From positions 1,488,001 to 1,552,000 of the forward strand of contig CBDFLN010000002.1 of assembly GCA_965249215.1 (NCBI GenBank): DNA of 64,000 nt. The letters are read 5' to 3'. The translations under genes and the position numbers were made by a program. A model generated the notes under the pieces. The model was not told where the DNA came from and ran no database searches. It was given only the letters and a program-made list of their open reading frames with translations. Positions 53,941 to 62,773 of this stretch are shown here, piece after piece (the first letter of the stretch is position 1; each line of letters begins with the position of its first letter). The DNA is from G963667675 sp965249215 (GTDB lineage: Bacteria; Chloroflexota; Dehalococcoidia; Lucifugimonadales; UBA3495).

Positions 53941-53951
53941 TGCAAGTTGCA
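53941..53951. promoter_or_regulatory. Palindrome TGCAAGTTGCA, copy 1
   Basis: Perfect 11-base palindrome (TGCAA-G-TTGCA), repeated exactly at 54090-54100, in the divergent region between the conjugation operon and the plus-strand HTH gene. Likely operator. Confidence 0.45.
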
Positions 53952-54055
53952 CGTCGAGTCGTGAAAGAGGCCATTTTAGAAGGGATTCAGCCCCTACAGG
54001 ATGATGACAGCGTCATGTTTGCAAGCACTTTGGGTTATTTGGGGTTAAGGGGGCG

Positions 54056-54100
54056 TTGCATCGAGGATGTGCAAAACTCAGGTCTTTTTTGCAAGTTGCA
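54056..54100. promoter_or_regulatory. Palindrome TGCAAGTTGCA, copy 2, and a spaced half-site pair
   Basis: The 11-base palindrome is at 54090-54100. Just before it the half-sites occur as TTGCA (54056-54060) and TGCAA (54070-54074), nine bases apart. Together they look like an operator array for a dimeric regulator. Confidence 0.4.
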
Positions 54101-54191
54101 TGCGGGAAGAGGTGGGGGTCGTTGAACGGTGGCTCCGGCGGAAGGCACCGATTGCATCGGGGCTGCCCAAATGGAATCGGGAGAGTCAATC

Positions 54192-55031
54192 ATGGAAAAG
54201 GGCGACAGCATGGAGGAGATGTCCGATCAGCGGCTCATGGCGTTGCTGCGTGAGCTGGTGAAGCAGAGAGGCGTCCGCGGAGCGGCGACGACTCTGAACA
54301 TAGACCCCAGGACGGTGGCTGCGAGCATGGAAGGGGGAAGCCTTTCCTGGCGGGTTCGCGAGGCGATGGAGCGGGGGCTGGGGTCCGAGGTTGGCACGGG
54401 GGCCTCCCAGCGAGAGGGCAACGACTCGCGGGAGCAGAGAACTGAGGGGATGGAGCGGCGTATGGAGGCGTTGGAGAAGGAAGTCCGCAGCGCTCAGGAA
54501 GCTCATACCGCAGAAGCGTGGACAGAAGTGGATCGGAGGCTGGACGGATTCGCCCAGGCATTGAGAGAGATGAACGGCAGGCTCACTCGGCTGGAGCAAG
54601 CTAGAGAGAAGAAACCGGAGGATGTGGAGCCAAGGGCCGTCGAGTCAGGGAGGGAGGCTAGGCGCGTTTATCACAGTAGCTACTTCGGCTTCGGCGTGAT
54701 CAGCAAGGAGCCGCATCCCGGCGAGGATCTGTCCTACGGTTCTGGAATGCCTCTGGTGGAGGAGTGGCGGCGGCTGATGAAGGAGCGAGCAGTCGGCACC
54801 AAGCTCACCCAGGTCAAGACCCGGCAGCGGATCATGGAGTTGGAGATCGCCATGCTTGGTGAGTACAAGCTGACGCTACCGCCAGGGTCATCTCCCCTGG
54901 ACGACTTCACCAGGGGAGCGGAGCTCGACTGGCGGGAGCGGGCGCTGGTGAACATCCAAAGGGAGAGGGCCAGGCGGGCGCTGGTGCGATGGGTCCGGCG
55001 AGTGTTCACGCTGGGGCTTTGGTGGAAGTAG
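54192..55031 (+). CDS. HTH/coiled-coil protein of unknown function, divergent from the conjugation operon
   Basis: 279 residues from the ATG at 54192, behind GGGAGA. The N-terminal ~60 residues are helical and HTH-like (ALLRELVKQRGVRGAATTLN, then DPRTVAASMEGG), followed by a charged coiled coil (~90-150; MERRMEALEKEVRSAQEAHT) and a basic C-terminus ending RWVRRVFTLGLWWK that could touch membrane or DNA. I do not recognise a family. Its position next to TGCAAGTTGCA palindromes suggests it regulates, or belongs to, the mobile element. Confidence 0.6.
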   Translation: MEKGDSMEEMSDQRLMALLRELVKQRGVRGAATTLNIDPRTVAASMEGGSLSWRVREAMERGLGSEVGTGASQREGNDSREQRTEGMERRMEALEKEVRSAQEAHTAEAWTEVDRRLDGFAQALREMNGRLTRLEQAREKKPEDVEPRAVESGREARRVYHSSYFGFGVISKEPHPGEDLSYGSGMPLVEEWRRLMKERAVGTKLTQVKTRQRIMELEIAMLGEYKLTLPPGSSPLDDFTRGAELDWRERALVNIQRERARRALVRWVRRVFTLGLWWK

Positions 55032-55100
55032 GGGAGAACTGCGCTCAGCCCAGATCAGCTACCTATGAAGGGACCTTTGTTGCCCGATGGTCCGTCCGTA

Positions 55101-55771
55101 TCAACACGGGCACACATCTCCACTGACGCTCTTTCCGCGGTTCATGAACCTCGTGCCGATCCTGTAGCAGTGGTCGCGGCTACCCTCCTTGTCGACGAAC
55201 TCGAAGGTCCCGTAGGGCAGTGTAGCGATGACGTCGTATGCTCCCTTCATCGCCTTCCGTCGCAGCACGAGTGCATCGGGCAAGCCGAACTGGCCGGCGT
55301 CATGAGCTTTCCAGGCTATCCTCACACCTCCATCTGTTGATTCTGCGGTCACTTCCCTTGCTGATGGAGGCCAAATCGGAGGCGTGTGAGGCTCTCCCGC
55401 GTCCATGCGGTCGCAGACCTCGTCGGACCATTCAGAGGTTGAGTCGCCAACAATCGCACGTCCTCGGTAACAATACTCGGCGACGTTCCATGGCGCGATG
55501 CCGATCTGAAAGGGGGCGCGAGAAGGGATTGTTTCCGAAGATGTAGACCCCAGGTGAACCCAGTAGGGCACGTCGCTGAACCGCCATTCTAGCTCGAACG
55601 ATACCGCGCGCTGGTTCGGATCGTTCCATTGCAATAGGGCAAGGCCCCACTTGGGAGCTTCCCCATGGAGAGATTCTCCGGTGGGTGCAAGGGCTCTGAA
55701 CAAGCCGCGGCACCAAGTAGCATTCCTATCAGTGCCAACGCTACAGCCCTGGATGGTAGCCAGCGGCCCAC
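55101..55771 (-). CDS. FN3-like lipoprotein with a -1 frameshift
   Basis: The 5' part (GTG at 55771) encodes a lipoprotein signal, ALIGMLLGAAACSEPLHPPE, and the start of an FN3-like domain; the rest (EAPKWGLALLQWNDPNQ onward) is one frame off. Adding one G to the GGGG at about 55661-55664 restores a continuous ~222-residue protein with two FN3-like segments (VSFELEWRFSDVPYWVHLG; GVRIAWKAHDAGQF) and paired cysteines. It may be a pseudogene or contain a base error. It is the last of the minus-strand lipoprotein genes. Confidence 0.6.
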
Positions 55772-55804
55772 TCTACGCGTGCCCTTCCCATCGCCAACGG
55801 TGCT

Positions 55805-57679
55805 CTACCGCAGCTCCACTAGCAATCGGACGGCGGCAGTGAGGCCAAGCTCGCTATTGAAGGGATTCCCATCAGGGTCATCCGTGATGGTAGTGGCTGC
55901 GACTCGTATGACGCTCTCAGGCAGCCACACCGTGGCCTGCCATACGGATAGGTCAGCGCGGGCTGGCAATGGTTCCTTTGAGATAGCTACAGTCGCCTGA
56001 AGCTCAGCAATCTCCATCTGCTCGCCCTCCGGCGCATCGCTGTCAACGCGGGGTCTTTCAAGAAACGACAGAAGCCTGGAGCCGTGTTCCTCTGTCCCAT
56101 AGACCAGTTTGACGGGCCAGATGCAGGCTGGCTCCGGTGGGCATGCCACAGCCTCGGTCAACGTCAGTGGAGGTAGCGCCGATTCGCCTTGTTCCGGCGC
56201 ACCGGACTGAAGCCCCAGCCAGAACACGGGGAAGTCCAAAGACCTGATATGATCCAGGTCCTCCTCCAGTGTGTCTGCATCAGGAGTTTGTTTTGTGGCA
56301 TCGGAAGCAGCCGTTCTGGACGTGACTGGGTGGTCCCAGCCCTGGACTTCGAGCGTGTAGTCGTTCCCGTAACTCGTGTAGCTGAAATCTCCGGGACTGT
56401 ACGGCGCGTGGCGCATGGGGGCATCGTTAAACGGGTTGAGGGGCCAGACAAGCCCCAAGGCCTTCAGAGCATCCCCCACCGTCTCAGGCGTCAAGGCCTC
56501 TGGGTAGTGACTGTGTTGCTCTTCGTAGTGCCGCAGAGCCTCATTAAGCGCGTGAAAGCCCCGTTGAGCTACCCCATTCAGAGCTTCAGCCCGTCGGAAT
56601 TCCATGACTTGGCTGGGCGTTTGCAACTGGATATCGTCATCGTAACCCCAGAACCCGACCGCAACTTCATCCGTGTCTGAAAAGCTTGGGCCGATGGCCA
56701 TGCGACCCACCAGGCCGGATTGTGGGTCTATCCATAGCCGGACCCTCACCTCCTGTAGCTGCTGACTCATGTACTCACGTTGGTCCTGGGCGACGGGCAT
56801 GACGCGCGCGTCTTCGACAAGGTTCGGGTGAGCACCGTAAGCTTCCAGGGCTGCCCGGAGCTCTTGTCTTGCCGAATCCTCCAGCATGGTGATCCCCTGG
56901 ACGATGGCGGTGACTTGTACGTCCCATTCGTTCCGCGGCTGACCTGGACGGTCGGCCCGCTCGGAGAAGCTGATCTGGTACGACCCTTTGAACGCCTCCC
57001 ACTCGGCGGAATCCTGCAATTTGTAGCCAAACACTTCGTAGCCCAGAGTCTCTAGCTCCTGAGCGTTGGCCTCTTCTGGGTAGGGAAAGCTCAAGATAAC
57101 TCGGACATGCGGCTCCAGGAGAGGCGTCGTATCCAGTAGAGTCTCTACGTCGAGGCCGGCAGACACAACCAGATAGCTGCGGTCGCCTATGGCTTCTTCC
57201 CCTACGATCTCCGGAGCATCGGGGAAGCGTAATGCGACTCGCGGGTCTGATATGACGCCGAAGAAGAGTCCAGAGCTGGAGTTGTCAGGCGACGTTAGCC
57301 AACGAGTGCCACTCTCAGAGGACAAGGCCGTACCGTTGGAAAGGAGGAGGAATGGAGGCCAATCGCCACCCATGTCTTGAAGGAGAGTGAGGCCTGGAGC
57401 ATAGGTGAATACTGGCGCAGGCCGGGAGGGTGCGAAGGCGAAGCTTCCCCGGAAGCTCTGCCGGTCCATCGCCCCTTGAGCATGAGCAAGAATCTCTGCG
57501 GCGGTGAGGGGACCATCACCAGGGGCGTCGGTTGCACCAGTGAGAAGCTCCGCTGTGGCTGTGGGCCGAGCGGTTTCGGGCTCGTCTGTTGTCCCGCAGG
57601 CGACGACGAGTGAACTGAACACGACTACGCCCATCACCGTCAACAGTATATTCAATAGCAAGCTCCACTTCGCCCTCAC
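55805..57679 (-). CDS. Large lipoprotein with a pseudopilin-like segment
   Basis: 624 residues from a GTG at 57679. The signal ends in the lipobox SLVVAC and a T/A-rich linker follows. The middle half (~60-330) resembles LolA/LppX-like beta-rich proteins (AAEILAHAQGAMDRQSFRGS), and the stretch FHALNEALRHYEEQHSHYPE to WPLNPFNDAPM resembles the C-terminal part of type II secretion pseudopilin GspG. Role unknown. It starts 6 bases after the stop of the next upstream gene, so they are co-transcribed. Confidence 0.6.
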   Translation of the reverse strand: MRAKWSLLLNILLTVMGVVVFSSLVVACGTTDEPETARPTATAELLTGATDAPGDGPLTAAEILAHAQGAMDRQSFRGSFAFAPSRPAPVFTYAPGLTLLQDMGGDWPPFLLLSNGTALSSESGTRWLTSPDNSSSGLFFGVISDPRVALRFPDAPEIVGEEAIGDRSYLVVSAGLDVETLLDTTPLLEPHVRVILSFPYPEEANAQELETLGYEVFGYKLQDSAEWEAFKGSYQISFSERADRPGQPRNEWDVQVTAIVQGITMLEDSARQELRAALEAYGAHPNLVEDARVMPVAQDQREYMSQQLQEVRVRLWIDPQSGLVGRMAIGPSFSDTDEVAVGFWGYDDDIQLQTPSQVMEFRRAEALNGVAQRGFHALNEALRHYEEQHSHYPEALTPETVGDALKALGLVWPLNPFNDAPMRHAPYSPGDFSYTSYGNDYTLEVQGWDHPVTSRTAASDATKQTPDADTLEEDLDHIRSLDFPVFWLGLQSGAPEQGESALPPLTLTEAVACPPEPACIWPVKLVYGTEEHGSRLLSFLERPRVDSDAPEGEQMEIAELQATVAISKEPLPARADLSVWQATVWLPESVIRVAATTITDDPDGNPFNSELGLTAAVRLLVELR

Positions 57680-57685
57680 GTTCCC

Positions 57686-59554
57686 TTACTCCGCGAGTAG
57701 CCTTAAGTAATCTTCTTTAACAACTACAGCCCCCTCAGGAATCCCGAGCCTTTCCATTATGTGGAGAACATCGTCAATTTGATCCTCATCGAACAGTCCG
57801 ATCCGGATGCGGTTTTCGATCTCTCGCACCGATGCCCTGGCTGGCGGGATATCGCTCTCGAACAGAGCTTTGTCGAGGATCCTGAACCATTCGAACAACT
57901 GGTCGAAAGAGTAGTCGCCTTGAACGGGGATTATCTGGGTGACTTCGCGATCACCATAATAGGCTGCGCGGAAGGCCGCTTCTGCAGCGGCCGTCTTGGT
58001 GACATCCAGCATGTAGACGTAGACGATGCTCTTGTCGGTTTCGTGGAAGTAGTAGCCACCAAAGCCGCCTTCGTGATTCCTCGCCACGTTGGCTAGCTGT
58101 TCGTCCGGACTTATCATTCTGCCGCTACTGTCGAACAGCTCCCTGACCACGTCCTCTTTGATCTGGTCTAGATCGACAACATCTGAGGTCGGCGCCGATT
58201 GACAGCTCGGAGCTGCTGCATCCCCAACATAGAAATCGACGCCCCGTAGCAGATGTGGAGCATTGCCGCCGAAGACAACAGCCACATAACCCGCGTTACC
58301 GACCCTGATACCAGACTCGTCAGACGTTTCGAGGGTGATGAGATACCGATGGCCTGCCAGAGCATGGTCTGAAAGGCCCCATCGGCCGTTACCCACTTCT
58401 ATCTCCGCGACCGTTTCCTCAGGCACCAGGTGGTCTTCTGCCTCCTCCAGCTCCTCCAGGCAGGTGAGCTCCCTGGGAACATAGAGCGGCGTATCTTTCG
58501 GCAACGGTGGGCCACCGATAATGTAGAGATCGTTGGGCACTGGCGGCAGGCGTTGTATCCGAACTGTACCAACGACTCCGTCCGGTAGGCCAACGATCCA
58601 TCCGCCGACGCTTCGCTCAGGAATCCAGCCTGTCCCACTGGAGAGGGGCTTATCGGAGGCGTCCTTGGGACGGAAGAAGGCGAACCCTAGATTCCTCTCT
58701 CTCCATTCCATCCCCTCGGTCGGCACCTCAAACATCAGACCGCCGATGCGACGAACGGGAAGATACCCCTCGGCCCCAGGGACCAGGATGTACGTCCCCT
58801 GGGACAATCTTAGGTCCTCCCTCTTCCACGGCCCGTTGCCCAGCGTCCACTCGTCGAGCAGGACTCCGCTCTCCAGCCGTTCACTGGGGCCAAGCTTCAG
58901 AAGGCGGATGGTGGACTCGTCTCCATCGTCGAGGCCGGATATCTCCCCTGCTAGTAGGCCCGGCTTGGCGAGAGAAAGTCGGGCCGCCTCGACCCACGAC
59001 GCCACTTCGTCCAGGGGCTCTACGATGGATTCGGATTCAGGGTAGGGCGCTGATACGCGTTCACCCTCCACAGCGAGCTTCCCCCACAGCAAGGCACCGC
59101 CGGTGAATTCAAAGTCGTTGTAATGCAAATCAAAGATGGAGTCCCGCCGCGTCAGGAAGAACATGGCGGTGTCGCCCGGTTCCAGAATGGGAGCTTTCGT
59201 CACCATGCGATGGCCATTGTCCGCCAGGTAGTACACTGGCACGTGAACATCCACTCGGCTGTGATGTGAGCCGAATAGGATTCGATCTACTTCCACGGTG
59301 GTCTCCAAGTATTCGACTTGGCTCGTAGGATCGCGCGGATGGGGAATTGCCTGGAGCTCAGATACCGCCTCGACCTTGCCAATGATGGAAAAGTCGGACA
59401 ACTCGACGAGTAGATCAAGGCCCTCGAACGGCGGTTTGTCCATCGGCGACGTGGGGCGATCTCCGTTGCATGCCCCGGCAATGATGGCAACAACCACGAC
59501 GAGGATCAGAGTCCCCAGATGGATCCATCTAGTGCTAATGTTGGCGACCGTCAC
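57686..59554 (-). CDS. Lipoprotein of unknown function with a domain shared with the gene at 61220
   Basis: 622 residues. The signal TLILVVVVAIIAGAC carries a lipobox. Residues ~45-150 (LSDFSIIGKVEAVSE, VEVDRILFG, LEPGDTAMFFL) match in order the corresponding stretch of the 61220-62773 protein (ASDLVVLGTVKGIV, IEVNETLRG, RSGEQVLLFL), so the two share an extracytoplasmic beta-rich domain. The middle is beta-rich; the C-terminus is helical (RIGLFDEDQIDDVLHIMERL). I recognise no enzyme motif. Confidence 0.6.
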   Translation of the reverse strand: MTVANISTRWIHLGTLILVVVVAIIAGACNGDRPTSPMDKPPFEGLDLLVELSDFSIIGKVEAVSELQAIPHPRDPTSQVEYLETTVEVDRILFGSHHSRVDVHVPVYYLADNGHRMVTKAPILEPGDTAMFFLTRRDSIFDLHYNDFEFTGGALLWGKLAVEGERVSAPYPESESIVEPLDEVASWVEAARLSLAKPGLLAGEISGLDDGDESTIRLLKLGPSERLESGVLLDEWTLGNGPWKREDLRLSQGTYILVPGAEGYLPVRRIGGLMFEVPTEGMEWRERNLGFAFFRPKDASDKPLSSGTGWIPERSVGGWIVGLPDGVVGTVRIQRLPPVPNDLYIIGGPPLPKDTPLYVPRELTCLEELEEAEDHLVPEETVAEIEVGNGRWGLSDHALAGHRYLITLETSDESGIRVGNAGYVAVVFGGNAPHLLRGVDFYVGDAAAPSCQSAPTSDVVDLDQIKEDVVRELFDSSGRMISPDEQLANVARNHEGGFGGYYFHETDKSIVYVYMLDVTKTAAAEAAFRAAYYGDREVTQIIPVQGDYSFDQLFEWFRILDKALFESDIPPARASVREIENRIRIGLFDEDQIDDVLHIMERLGIPEGAVVVKEDYLRLLAE

Positions 59555-59640
59555 TCGGCGTCCCCTGTTTCACGAGCTCCCCTACAACTTGGTTTCCTAC
59601 ACGCTTGTCCTCAAGGACCGCTTAACCTCCACCGTCATCA

Positions 59641-61185
59641 TCACTCAGGTATGGGTCCGCCCCATCGGGGGCAACCATGCTCAAGATTGTGTGCGTTCCG
59701 TTCCCTGTCCCTCTTGGCCTTGGCTTCGGGGTCGAACTTGCCTTGTGAAAAAGAGAGGTTGATCTTCTCAGGAACTCCCGGGATGGACTGTATCTCCTTC
59801 TGCAGAGAGGTCACGTCCAAGGGAGGCGTCGAGGAGCCGTCGGCCGACTCCGGTAGGACTTTCAGGGATATCAGTGGTATATGGTTACAGGCCTTGCTCT
59901 TGGGCGTGTTGATGAAACGCACGCTATATCCACCTATAGTGGAGGGGATGTTTGCTACCCAGCTGTCGTCGTAATCAACATCAAGGGTGGGTCGGTAATA
60001 GGGTTGCTCCCCGTCACGACCCGTTGAGCTGTCAGATTCCGACCGCCCCGGCGTAGGAGTGTCCGTTTCGGTAGGTCTGGCAACGCAACGAACGTTGCCT
60101 GGGTGATCGTCGCTTGCATGGCCCGGCGGTCCCGATGGAGCCGGGGTTGGAACTCCCTTTGGCCAGGGAGGACGCTCTATCTCATCGCACCAGGGGAGCA
60201 GGTCATCGGGGTGGGCGGCGATGTCCTCGTGGGTTGGAACACCGGAGATGGTATTCGAGACGGGAGTCGGAGTAGGCGCCAAGCCATCCCCAGTGGACAG
60301 GACTGCTGCGGCCTGGTCATGCCCAGCAACCGGTCCTGGTCCGCTCGGCGGGCCGATGACCAACCGATCTGGGGTACCTTTGCAACCCGGGTCCGCCCAG
60401 AAGCCTCCTTGGGGAGGTTCTGTTCCCCTCGCTGCCTCTCTCCTTTCTCGCGTTGCGTCCCGCCACGCAAAGTAGTGCTCCGTGCACTCCGGAAGGAGGT
60501 TGGCATCTTTCCTCTCGATGGCGATGTCCCGATGCGCTTGCTCCGATGCGCTCCACGGGTAGTCAAGTGGGAGCTCAGAAGGGTTTGACAGGTCAAGGAC
60601 CGATTCTTGGGGAGGGTATGCCGACAGATTCGAACCCCCTAAAGCCCCAGACGTGGCGTTCTCAGCATCACCCTCTCTTCCCCAGGTCAAGACTGAAAAT
60701 TCAACATCGCCCGTGTGGTCATTGATTACGACCGTGTACCGAGGATCGACCGGTTTAGGTCCTGAATAGCCAGGCGGCACCCTTGGCCAGTCTGGGTAAT
60801 CGTGGAAAACAACGACCCTCACGTTCATGCTGGCTGCGTGCTCTCCACTACCATGACGCTGCCCACTGAACTTGGCGTTTGCAAGACGTATTGGGAGCCC
60901 CTCTACATCGTCCAAGTTCATACCTTCTCTTACGAACTCGCGCGCGATCAACAGTGCTTGTTCGTCAGGCAGCTCCGGCGTAAAGGATGCGTTCGATAGG
61001 TCTGCAAACTGACCACTGCGCCCCCCGGACTCTTCCAGGGAAACCGCAGATTCGCCTAATGCCACTTCATCACTGGAGTCAGCGGCCAAAATCAACGAGA
61101 CGGATATGACAATGGCAACGACCAGGGGAAGACCGGCCAGGAATCCAACTACTCGTTTCTTCGCCATATCAGCAACTTCCCTCAT
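59641..61185 (-). CDS. Secreted protein of unknown function
   Basis: 514 residues from the ATG at 61185, six bases after GAGGAA; a GTG at 61218 is in frame. An N-terminal helix (VVGFLAGLPLVVAIVISVSL) serves as signal or anchor, followed by a region with LPDEQALLIAREFVREGMNL and VVFHDYPDWPRVPPGYSG, then a long P/T/S-rich, low-complexity middle (~210-400), and a C-terminal domain with VDYDDSWVANIPSTIGGYSV. Domain not recognised. It lies between two lipoprotein genes on the same strand. Confidence 0.55.
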   Translation of the reverse strand: MREVADMAKKRVVGFLAGLPLVVAIVISVSLILAADSSDEVALGESAVSLEESGGRSGQFADLSNASFTPELPDEQALLIAREFVREGMNLDDVEGLPIRLANAKFSGQRHGSGEHAASMNVRVVVFHDYPDWPRVPPGYSGPKPVDPRYTVVINDHTGDVEFSVLTWGREGDAENATSGALGGSNLSAYPPQESVLDLSNPSELPLDYPWSASEQAHRDIAIERKDANLLPECTEHYFAWRDATRERREAARGTEPPQGGFWADPGCKGTPDRLVIGPPSGPGPVAGHDQAAAVLSTGDGLAPTPTPVSNTISGVPTHEDIAAHPDDLLPWCDEIERPPWPKGVPTPAPSGPPGHASDDHPGNVRCVARPTETDTPTPGRSESDSSTGRDGEQPYYRPTLDVDYDDSWVANIPSTIGGYSVRFINTPKSKACNHIPLISLKVLPESADGSSTPPLDVTSLQKEIQSIPGVPEKINLSFSQGKFDPEAKAKRDRERNAHNLEHGCPRWGGPIPE

Positions 61186-61219
61186 AGGTCGTTCCTCGTT
61201 GTCCGAATGTGGTTCCACC

Positions 61220-62773
61220 TCAGCACGGTGGATCGACCGCTTCCTTTGCCTCTATGGGAGGAGGTAGACCAGGCATGAACTCGGGCACGACCCCGCTGAC
61301 CACGTTTGAGTAGACTGTGCCGCCCACCGGAGTGCAGGCATAGATGCGGTAGTAGTAGCGATCCCCAGGAGGAAGCTTGGCATCCGCCCATCGATCATAC
61401 GCGTGGGGAGGCTCTTCCTGGGGCCGTAGCTCTCCGGGACGCTTTGCTGCTATGGTCTCCCAGGGACCGTCCTGAGTAGTAGACCGCTCAACTACCCAGT
61501 AATCGACGTCCCAATCTGGGTCCTCCCACCAAAGGGAGATGGAGTTGCTGTCATAGTGGGTATCAATGGCTGTCAGCTCGACGACCTGAGCCGTTGAGGT
61601 GATTACCCGGGGGGTGGGTCTATTCGGGTCCAACTCTTCGATGGAAGACCCGCCAGGCACGTTTCCGCTACGGACGCTCCTGAAGATGGCAACGGCAGTT
61701 CGCTGCTGCTCTGGAGTTAGGTCATGGCCAATAAGGTTGAGGCTGGGGCCGTCCAACCGCGCAAAGTAAACACCGGTGGACCCCCCGGAGGCATCCACGG
61801 GAATAAGCAGCTTCCCTTCGATGCCGCCGATGTCCTCATAGATCACAGCGTATTGATGCTCGGGATCGTCGGCTGGGTTCAAACTCCAGGAGAAGCCGCC
61901 GTAGTCGAACCTAAGCCGTATTCCATCCCCCAGGACCTCCCCCACATAGGAGTCGATGCCCTGGTTCTGCACTACCCGCCATCCAGGAGGTATGCGCAGG
62001 GAGAAGCCCGGTTGGCTGGTCCAGCCGGGCACGTTCGCCAACGACCAGTCCGGCGCTGGTTGGGCGAGGAGCAGGGGTCGAAGGGACCCATCGGACATCA
62101 CCATTCCTCTAACCTCGGACAGGCGGTATTCCGCCTTCTCCAACGTGCCTACCATGCGGGGTGTCACCATGTCTCCATCCAGACGATCGAAGACACCGTT
62201 GTCCAGGCTTACGGTCACGTAGTAGTCGTTATAGGCCGTAATACCGGGTGCGTCTTCCTCTACGAGAAACAGGAGCACCTGCTCACCGCTTCGCAAGGCC
62301 GTAGCTTCTCCCCCCGTGGATATCTCGTTCACGTCCGGTGCGGCCATGACGACGGTAGCTCCTGCTTTACCCCGCAGCGTCTCATTCACCTCGATCTCAT
62401 AGAACACGATCGGCTGACCCTGTCCTTGGCCTTCGCCGGGGCCCTCGGAGCCGTAGTCGACCTCCCGGGCCACGATCCCCTTCACGGTACCCAGGACGAC
62501 CAGGTCCGAGGCAGCCGACAACTGCTCTATAGACGAATACACCGGCATATCAACACTCGCCCCAGCCCCACCCACCTGTGTGTTGGGCACCGCTGTCGTG
62601 GCCGTTGGTGCGGCATCGGAGCAGGCCGCTAGCAAGAAGGCTGCTGCCGCTAGAACGATCAGCATCAGAGACGACAGAACCTGATGTCCACAAGAAAGGG
62701 TCTTCGGGTGCTCCAGGCACCTCGAGAGGCGTAAACTTGCCCTGTTTGAAATGAACGTACAGAATGAGTTCAA
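61220..62773 (-). CDS. Lipoprotein with a shared N-terminal domain and a C-terminal FN3-like domain
   Basis: 517 residues in the longest form, from a TTG at 62773 that overlaps the upstream stop (TTGA). The lipobox is FLLAACSDA at ~residue 51, so the true start may lie further in. The N-terminal domain (SDLVVLGTVKGIV, GEQVLLFLVEEDAPG) is related to that of the 57686-59554 protein. A central part (PGFSLRIPPGWRVVQNQGID) looks beta-rich, and the C-terminal ~110 residues are FN3-like (VVELTAIDTHYDSNSISLWW, DYWVVERSTTQDGPW). Function unknown. Confidence 0.6.
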   Translation of the reverse strand: MNSFCTFISNRASLRLSRCLEHPKTLSCGHQVLSSLMLIVLAAAAFLLAACSDAAPTATTAVPNTQVGGAGASVDMPVYSSIEQLSAASDLVVLGTVKGIVAREVDYGSEGPGEGQGQGQPIVFYEIEVNETLRGKAGATVVMAAPDVNEISTGGEATALRSGEQVLLFLVEEDAPGITAYNDYYVTVSLDNGVFDRLDGDMVTPRMVGTLEKAEYRLSEVRGMVMSDGSLRPLLLAQPAPDWSLANVPGWTSQPGFSLRIPPGWRVVQNQGIDSYVGEVLGDGIRLRFDYGGFSWSLNPADDPEHQYAVIYEDIGGIEGKLLIPVDASGGSTGVYFARLDGPSLNLIGHDLTPEQQRTAVAIFRSVRSGNVPGGSSIEELDPNRPTPRVITSTAQVVELTAIDTHYDSNSISLWWEDPDWDVDYWVVERSTTQDGPWETIAAKRPGELRPQEEPPHAYDRWADAKLPPGDRYYYRIYACTPVGGTVYSNVVSGVVPEFMPGLPPPIEAKEAVDPPC

